From Pyrinomonadaceae bacterium (GTDB lineage: Bacteria > Acidobacteriota > Blastocatellia > Pyrinomonadales > Pyrinomonadaceae), in the NCBI GenBank assembly GCA_026786155.1, contig JAJAYR010000178.1, forward strand, positions 1 to 10,021: DNA of 10,021 nt, read 5' to 3'. The position numbers and the translations under genes were made by a program. Positions within the stretch are counted from its first letter, which is position 1, and the number at the start of each line of letters is the position of its first letter. The notes beneath the pieces were generated by a model that worked only from the letters and a program-made list of their open reading frames with translations, searched no databases and had not been told where the DNA came from. Shown piece after piece: positions 6,597 through 10,021 of this stretch.

Positions 6597-7817
6597 ATGA
6601 ATAAATTACCCGTAACCGTTTTGTCCGGCTTTTTGGGCGCGGGCAAAACAACCTTGCTCAATCACGTTCTGCACAACCGCGAAGGATTAAAAGTCGCCGT
6701 TATCGTCAACGATATGAGCGAAGTCAACATTGATGCCGCGCTCGTCAAAAACGGCGGTTTTAATCGCACTGAAGAAAAGCTGATCGAGATGTCGAACGGT
6801 TGTATCTGCTGCACTCTGCGCGAGGATTTGCTCGTCGAAGTGTCAAAGCTGGCGCGTGAAAATCAATTCGATTATTTGCTGATTGAATCAACCGGCATCA
6901 GCGAACCTTTGCCCGTCGCCGAAACTTTTACGTTTGCGGACGAAACCGGAAACAGTCTTTCGGATGTCGCCAAACTCGATACCTTGGTTACGGTCGTGGA
7001 CGCTTTTAATTTTTTGAACGATTACCGGAAAGCCGAAGAATTAAAGACGCGGAATCTGCAAGCGGGCGAATCGGACGACCGGACGATTGTTGATTTATTG
7101 ATTGAACAAGTCGAATTCGCCAACGTCATCGTCATTAACAAAACCGATTTAATCAGCCGCGCCGATTTGCGCCGTTTGATTGTCATTCTCGACAGCCTCA
7201 ACCCGGAAGCGAAAATGATTTTGGCGACGCGCGGGCGCGTTCCGCTCGAAAAGATTTTGGACACGAATCTTTTTGATTTTGATAAAGCGAGTGCCGCCGC
7301 CGGTTGGCTCAAAGTTCTGCGCGGCGAACAGACTTCGGAAACGGAAGAATACGGCATTTCAAATTTCGTCTATCGCGCCCGAAAGCCGTTTCATCCGGTT
7401 CGATTCTGGGAATTTCTGCAAAAAGACCGCCCCGAAATTTTGCGGGCGAAAGGCTTTTTCTGGCTCGCTTCGCACCCGAACTATACGGGAATGTATTCGC
7501 AGGCGGGCGGCGCGTGCCGCGTCGAACCGGCGGGCGTGTGGTGGGCGGACACGCCGCAGGAAGACTGGACGACCGACGAAGAAACCTTAACCGAAATCGC
7601 CGAAAAATGGGACGCTCTTGCAGGCGACCGGCGGCAGGAAATCGTTTTTATCGGGCTGAATTTAGATCGGGAAAATTTAATCCGCGAACTCGACGATTGT
7701 TTGACGAGCGAAATGGAAGCGGAATTATCAGCAAACGATTGGCGCAAAATCAAACATCCGTTCGCGGCGTGGGACGGTGAAATCGAATATCTGTCGGAAG
7801 CGGCGCACGCTCATTAA
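6597..7817 (+). CDS. COG0523 / CobW-family metal-chaperone GTPase
   Basis: The 406-residue product carries all the G3E GTPase signatures: Walker A GFLGAGKTT (11-19), the metal-binding NGCICCTLR with CxCC at 69-72, ESTG (97-100), VTVVDAF (131-137) and NKTD (181-184). A CobW C-terminal domain follows (FVYRARKPFHPVRFWEF, KGFFWLASHP). The protein ends in EAAHAH, a short His tail. COG0523 proteins use GTP hydrolysis to hand metal, usually zinc, to client enzymes; the length and C-terminal domain resemble the ZigA/YeiR-type subgroup rather than CobW of cobalamin synthesis, and no cobalamin genes are nearby. The gene lies 30 bp after the HAF-repeat gene with no terminator between, so it is probably the last gene of that transcript. 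The ribosome binding site is weak. Its neighbours bL33 and bL31, both zinc-free, favour zinc over cobalt or nickel. Confidence 0.93.
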   Translation: MNKLPVTVLSGFLGAGKTTLLNHVLHNREGLKVAVIVNDMSEVNIDAALVKNGGFNRTEEKLIEMSNGCICCTLREDLLVEVSKLARENQFDYLLIESTGISEPLPVAETFTFADETGNSLSDVAKLDTLVTVVDAFNFLNDYRKAEELKTRNLQAGESDDRTIVDLLIEQVEFANVIVINKTDLISRADLRRLIVILDSLNPEAKMILATRGRVPLEKILDTNLFDFDKASAAAGWLKVLRGEQTSETEEYGISNFVYRARKPFHPVRFWEFLQKDRPEILRAKGFFWLASHPNYTGMYSQAGGACRVEPAGVWWADTPQEDWTTDEETLTEIAEKWDALAGDRRQEIVFIGLNLDRENLIRELDDCLTSEMEAELSANDWRKIKHPFAAWDGEIEYLSEAAHAH

Positions 7818-7832
7818 ATGTTTGAGAAAAAG

Positions 7833-8507
7833 TTATTTACGCGGCTTTAAAGGTTTTTCAAAATGCTGGTAATCAATCGGCGAAGTCCAATCGCCGCCCC
7901 ACGTCCAGCCGCGCTGCATAAAGGCTTTGACAATCGGATTGTCCTTTGTAAATGTTCCTTTCGCGTCTGGATTATAAATCGCGCCCGGCGGCAAAACATT
8001 CGCGCCTTTGATATACGGATTTTGGAAAGTGTTGAGGTCAACGGCTCGCCCGTAAGCGTGGTTTGAAAGACTTCCGCCGCCGGTTTTCTCGCGGTAATTA
8101 AAGCCGGACGAATTATTCGCCGCCATTGATAAGTCGTCGTCCCAACGCCCGTTTCGGCGAAATCTTTCGTCCGCAATCGGAATGACCGAACGAATTGGGA
8201 ATTTTTCTTTGAGCGCGATTTCAAAAACGAATTTGATGTCTTTGACCAAATCTTTATCAACGACAATTTGCCCCTGATGAATTTTGTCGTCAAACGAATA
8301 ATACTTAACTTTGACGATTCGCTGCCGGCGGCGAATCTCCGGCGGGCAATTCGGGTCTAAACCGTCGAAAACCTCTTTTTTGCTCATTTTGCTGTCAATA
8401 ATCGGGCGTTTCGAGTCGCCGCGAATTTGGTCGGCGGTTTGCGCGAACACCGGCGCGGACAGATAGACGAACAGCAAAACAAAAATTGAAAATGCAAATA
8501 ATCTCAT
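7833..8507 (-). CDS. Secreted M15-family zinc peptidase (D-Ala-D-Ala carboxypeptidase / endolysin-like)
   Basis: From ATG 8507 the product has 224 residues and begins with a clean signal peptide (MRLFAFSIFVLLFVYLSAPVFAQ), so it acts in the periplasm. The M15 zinc motif SNHAYGRAVDLN gives His150 and Asp157, and DYQHFEKP gives His215 as third ligand. The family trims or cleaves peptidoglycan stem peptides (VanY, or phage L-Ala-D-Glu peptidases). An upstream in-frame ATG (8543) would add MLKFLLRSDYQV; I prefer 8507 because the signal peptide then starts normally, though neither start has a clear ribosome binding site. The gene converges on the COG0523 gene with only 15 bp between stops. It needs zinc, so it could be a client in a zinc-limited cell, but the arrangement gives no evidence of co-regulation. 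Confidence 0.88.
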   Translation of the reverse strand: MRLFAFSIFVLLFVYLSAPVFAQTADQIRGDSKRPIIDSKMSKKEVFDGLDPNCPPEIRRRQRIVKVKYYSFDDKIHQGQIVVDKDLVKDIKFVFEIALKEKFPIRSVIPIADERFRRNGRWDDDLSMAANNSSGFNYREKTGGGSLSNHAYGRAVDLNTFQNPYIKGANVLPPGAIYNPDAKGTFTKDNPIVKAFMQRGWTWGGDWTSPIDYQHFEKPLKPRK

Positions 8508-8594
8508 AACTTGATAATCCGAGCGGAGGAGAAATTTTAGCATAAAACGGGAACGAGAAATTATTTTGGAATAAGCGACTAACGATATATTTTG

Positions 8595-8799
8595 TCGGCT
8601 GTAACCCGAATTAAAAGTGGCAGCCGTTTGCCTGTTTTTTCAAACGCCTCATTAGGCGCAAACTGCTTTTGATTGAAAACTTAGAGCTGCAAAAACGAAG
8701 TGAACTAATGTTACTAACTGAGCGGTTGAAAAACGGCTCAAGCTAACCTTAAAGCTAAAATTAAGGGAAGAGGACTGCGGGGAAGTAGTCCTCTTTTTT
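8595..8799 (+). ncRNA. Candidate structured RNA (leader or small RNA) ending in an intrinsic terminator
   Basis: No gene fits this stretch, but it has many short perfect stems: CGGCTG/CAGCCG (8596-8601 with 8621-8626), CGTTTG/CAAACG (8625-8630 with 8641-8646), CGCCT/AGGCG (8645-8649 with 8654-8658), CCTTAA/TTAAGG (8747-8752 with 8761-8766), then an 11-bp terminator stem. A TATATT at 8586-8591 could serve as -10, although no good -35 is spaced correctly. It is either a free RNA of about 200 nt or an attenuated leader of the His-rich gene 163 nt further on. I compared it by eye with cobalamin, TPP, fluoride, yybP-ykoY and c-di-GMP riboswitches and with 6S RNA; it matches none. Confidence 0.35.
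8768..8799 (+). terminator. Intrinsic terminator between the M15 peptidase and His-rich genes
   Basis: AAGAGGACTGC (8768-8778) pairs with GTAGTCCTCTT (8785-8795), giving 11 bp with one G-T pair and a 6-nt GGGGAA loop, followed by a T run (8794-8799). It has no coding gene just upstream on the plus strand, so it must end a non-coding transcript. The A-rich left side is less suited to termination on the minus strand. Confidence 0.75.
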
Positions 8800-8831
8800 A
8801 TTTTCCGTTATTGAAAAATGTCGTTTCGATA

Positions 8832-8864
8832 AATGAATGGTCGAAAATCATCAATGAATGGCGA
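8832..8864. repeat. Direct repeat AATGAATGG spaced 21 bp
   Basis: AATGAATGG occurs at 8832-8840 and 8853-8861, each followed by (T)CGA. The 21-bp period equals two helical turns and places both copies on one face of the DNA, upstream of the His-rich gene promoter. It may be a pair of activator sites. Confidence 0.35.
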
Positions 8865-8881
8865 TTCAGTTTGATTTTTAC

Positions 8882-8910
8882 TTCAAAAACCTTTAACCTG
8901 TGACTATGCT
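8882..8910 (+). promoter_or_regulatory. Possible promoter of the His-rich protein gene
   Basis: TTCAAA (8882-8887) and TATGCT (8905-8910), each 4 of 6 to the sigma-70 consensus, are separated by 17 bp, and transcription would start about 45 nt before the gene. AGGAG (8946-8950) precedes the ATG by 12 nt. TAAAAT at 8935-8940 looks better as a -10 but would start the transcript too close to the ribosome binding site. Confidence 0.3.
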
Positions 8911-8962
8911 TCCCCGCAAATTAAGTTAAATCAATAAAATATCTGAGGAGTATATAAATCTA

Positions 8963-9286
8963 ATGACACATACGACACACGAAAATCATACGCACGTTCA
9001 TAACGAAAATTGCGGGCATACACAAATCAAGCACGGCGACCACACGGACTTTTTGCACGACGGACATCTGCACGCCATCCACGATTCGCATTACGACGAA
9101 TGCGTTTTGGAAGTCAGCGACGCGAATCCGGCGGAATGCGCCCAAACCGAGTGCGCCTGCGCCCACGATGACTGTGGACACGAAACCGTGCCGCACGGCG
9201 ACCACTTCGATTATCTGGTGAACGGCACGCTGCATCACCGGCATAACGGACACTGCGACAACCACGGCGCGGTTCAGGTTATGTAA
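8963..9286 (+). CDS. Histidine/cysteine-rich metal-binding protein with internal duplication
   Basis: The 107-residue acidic product has 22 histidines and 7 cysteines and no signal peptide, so it is probably cytoplasmic. Two homologous halves are offset by exactly 54 residues: CGH(17-19), HGDHTDFL(24-31), DGHLH(33-37) and H40/H43 align with CGH(71-73), HGDHFDYL(78-85), NGTLH(87-91) and H94/H97. The linker has ECAQTECACAH, a thiol cluster. The pattern CGHxxxxHGDHxDYLxxGxLH is repeated too exactly to be a random His tail, and suggests two folded metal sites plus a thiol site. Likely roles are buffering, storage or delivery of zinc, nickel or cobalt. It stands alone between two terminators, 208 bp before the NicO-type transporter gene. 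The ligand metal is not known from sequence. Confidence 0.9.
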   Translation: MTHTTHENHTHVHNENCGHTQIKHGDHTDFLHDGHLHAIHDSHYDECVLEVSDANPAECAQTECACAHDDCGHETVPHGDHFDYLVNGTLHHRHNGHCDNHGAVQVM

Positions 9287-9306
9287 TTTTTTCAGCAATA
9301 CAGACT

Positions 9307-9341
9307 AAAGCGGATTGGAAAAATTTCCAGTCCGCTTTTTT
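9307..9341 (+). terminator. Strong intrinsic terminator after the His-rich gene
   Basis: The arms 9307-9321 and 9324-9338 form a 15-bp stem (one T-G pair) with only a 2-nt gap, followed by T residues to 9341. It lies 20 nt after the stop codon. The stem begins with AAAG and ends with CTTT, so it could also work on the minus strand. Confidence 0.88.
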
Positions 9342-9411
9342 CTTTTAAAGCGAAAACCGTTTGGCTGACAATTTGCGCCGCTGATGACGAGTATCGAACC
9401 ATTTATTAAAA

Positions 9412-9442
9412 TTGACGTTTCATTCGTTTAATTCGTTATACA
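9412..9442 (+). promoter_or_regulatory. Possible promoter of the NicO-type transporter gene
   Basis: TTGACG (9412-9417) is a 5-of-6 -35 match; TATACA (9437-9442) is a 4-of-6 -10 match, but the spacer is 19 bp, longer than ideal. Such long spacers occur in promoters twisted into shape by metal regulators of the MerR type, though I see no dyad to support that here. Confidence 0.3.
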
Positions 9443-9471
9443 AATAAACTTCCAGATTCAAATTTCGTTAT
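9432..9471. repeat. Direct repeat TTCGTTAT upstream of the NicO-type gene
   Basis: TTCGTTAT occurs at 9432-9439 and 9464-9471, 32 bp apart, with a further TTCGTT at 9423-9428. One copy overlaps the proposed -10 and one lies in the leader. They may be operator half-sites, but the sequence is A/T-rich and chance is a fair explanation. Confidence 0.25.
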
Positions 9472-9493
9472 CGTTCGCACAAATTAAAAGACA

Positions 9494-9796
9494 ATGAATT
9501 TAATCGCCGGATTAACCGCTTTTTTCCTCGGCGCGGTTCACGCGCTCGAACCCGGACACGGCAAATCGGCAATCGCCGCCTACGCGGTCGGTTATCGCAG
9601 CAATTTTCGGCATATTTTAGTTCTCGGTTTATCCACGGCAATCGCGCACACCGTAACTATTCTGGTTTTGGCGTTAATTTTAGGAGCGACCGTTTCGAGC
9701 ATCAAGAGCGAAAACGCGCATCAGTGGATTGAAGTCGGTAGTGGAGAGCGTAAAAAAGCGGGTCTTCCGCAATTTTGGTGCAACTTTTTCATTTAA
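9494..9796 (+). CDS. NicO/RcnA-family metal transporter, truncated by a MITE-like insertion
   Basis: Residues 1-83 match the start of the NicO family (RcnA-like nickel/cobalt efflux): first membrane helix with the signature GAVHALEPGHGKS (13-25), AAYAVGY, then a second helix with LSTAIAHTVTILVLALILG (46-64) and the soluble stretch HQWIEVGSG. The full family has about six membrane helices and usually well over 200 residues. Here the reading frame enters the inserted element at residue 84 (position 9743) and picks up 17 foreign residues (GERKKAGLPQFWCNFFI) before a stop. DNA beyond the element does not resume the transporter in any frame. The product has two helices at most and is very probably non-functional. 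The intact gene likely exported nickel, cobalt or zinc. No clear ribosome binding site precedes the ATG. Confidence 0.85.
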   Translation: MNLIAGLTAFFLGAVHALEPGHGKSAIAAYAVGYRSNFRHILVLGLSTAIAHTVTILVLALILGATVSSIKSENAHQWIEVGSGERKKAGLPQFWCNFFI

Positions 9797-9923
9797 ATTG
9801 TTGTTAGAGATAAACTTAAGCGATTTTCGGAGCGATTTAAAGCGAATCCGTAAATTCCTTTTTTGCAAAGTTTACAGATAGCTTGCACCAAAATTGCGAA
9901 AGAACCACTCTTTTTTGCTCTCC
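9743..9923. mobile_element. MITE-like element with 41-bp terminal inverted repeats
   Basis: The left arm (9743-9783) and the reverse complement of the right arm (9883-9923) agree at 35 of 41 bases with no gaps. Both start GGAGAGC and end with the same 16 bases, CGCAATTTTGGTGCAA. The 99-bp core encodes no transposase and holds three AGCGAWT copies (9819, 9831, 9841). This is the form of a miniature inverted-repeat element moved by a transposase elsewhere. It lies inside a transporter gene, which it ends. I find no clear target-site duplication: the left flank ends GGTAGT, the right flank starts TAAATC, so a flanking deletion or an old insertion is likely. Confidence 0.8.
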
Positions 9924-10021
9924 TAAATCTCCCGCACCGATAATTTTCTTCAGCGAGTTTTTAGCAATGGTTTAATTCAACGGACGGAAGCAATTTTCGT
10001 CGGATACAAATGAAGAGATGC
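9924..10021. other. Right flank of the element, no gene recognised
   Basis: No plus-strand frame continues the NicO-type transporter. On the minus strand a frame after a stop near 9970 reads KNSLKKIIGAGDLGE and enters the element, ending at 9826, but it has no start codon in view. It may be the decayed end of another gene or chance. Confidence 0.4.

Noticed and set aside
8595..8799. Known riboswitch (cobalamin, yybP-ykoY, fluoride, c-di-GMP) or 6S RNA
   Set aside because: Only fragments resemble these (for example GGGGAAGTAG in the terminator loop); the required junctions and conserved boxes are missing, and 5' and 3' ends do not pair as in 6S RNA.
9739..9925. TA target-site duplication typical of IS630/Tc1-type MITEs
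   Set aside because: A TA lies at 9739-9740 and another at 9924-9925, but the left one is two bases away from the repeat arm, so the ends are not symmetric.

Overview
The window most resembles a chromosomal segment from an Acidobacteriota genome, probably the Blastocatellia/Pyrinomonadales type. This is inferred from gene content: a long TonB-dependent receptor with an N-terminal carboxypeptidase-regulatory-like domain, a secreted HAF-repeat protein, and several secreted proteins of unknown family. I see no tRNA, rRNA, CRISPR array, phage module or intact insertion sequence.

Layout. Positions 1-2596 (minus) hold most of a TonB-dependent receptor that runs off the left edge. A divergent control region with a perfect 12-bp inverted repeat separates it from a plus-strand gene for a secreted protein of unknown family (2797-3801), which is broken by one in-frame TAA. 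After about 310 bp of non-coding DNA comes a tight five-gene plus-strand cluster (4116-7817): bL33 without zinc cysteines, an unrecognised 197-aa protein, type B bL31 without zinc cysteines, a secreted HAF-repeat protein and a COG0523/CobW-family metal GTPase. The first three genes are joined by two ATGA stop/start overlaps. Converging on this cluster is a secreted M15-type zinc peptidase (7833-8507, minus). The 455 bp that follow hold a region that looks like a structured RNA ending in a strong intrinsic terminator, then the promoter of a histidine-rich metal-binding protein (8963-9286) that has its own strong terminator. The last gene (9494-9796) is a NicO/RcnA-family transporter cut short by a 181-bp MITE-like element with 41-bp terminal inverted repeats.

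How the parts fit. Zinc-free bL33 and bL31, a COG0523 GTPase, a His/Cys-rich protein and a divalent-metal transporter together suggest a transition-metal (most likely zinc) homeostasis locus. By analogy with known Zur regulons, the 4116-7817 cluster would lower ribosomal zinc demand and deliver zinc to client proteins when zinc is scarce. The unrecognised 197-aa protein, with an early HHxCxC motif and coupled to both ribosomal protein genes, is the best candidate for a new component. Zur control is inferred. A 13-bp palindrome overlapping a -10-like hexamer upstream of rpmG is a possible operator, but I could not compare it with other genomes.
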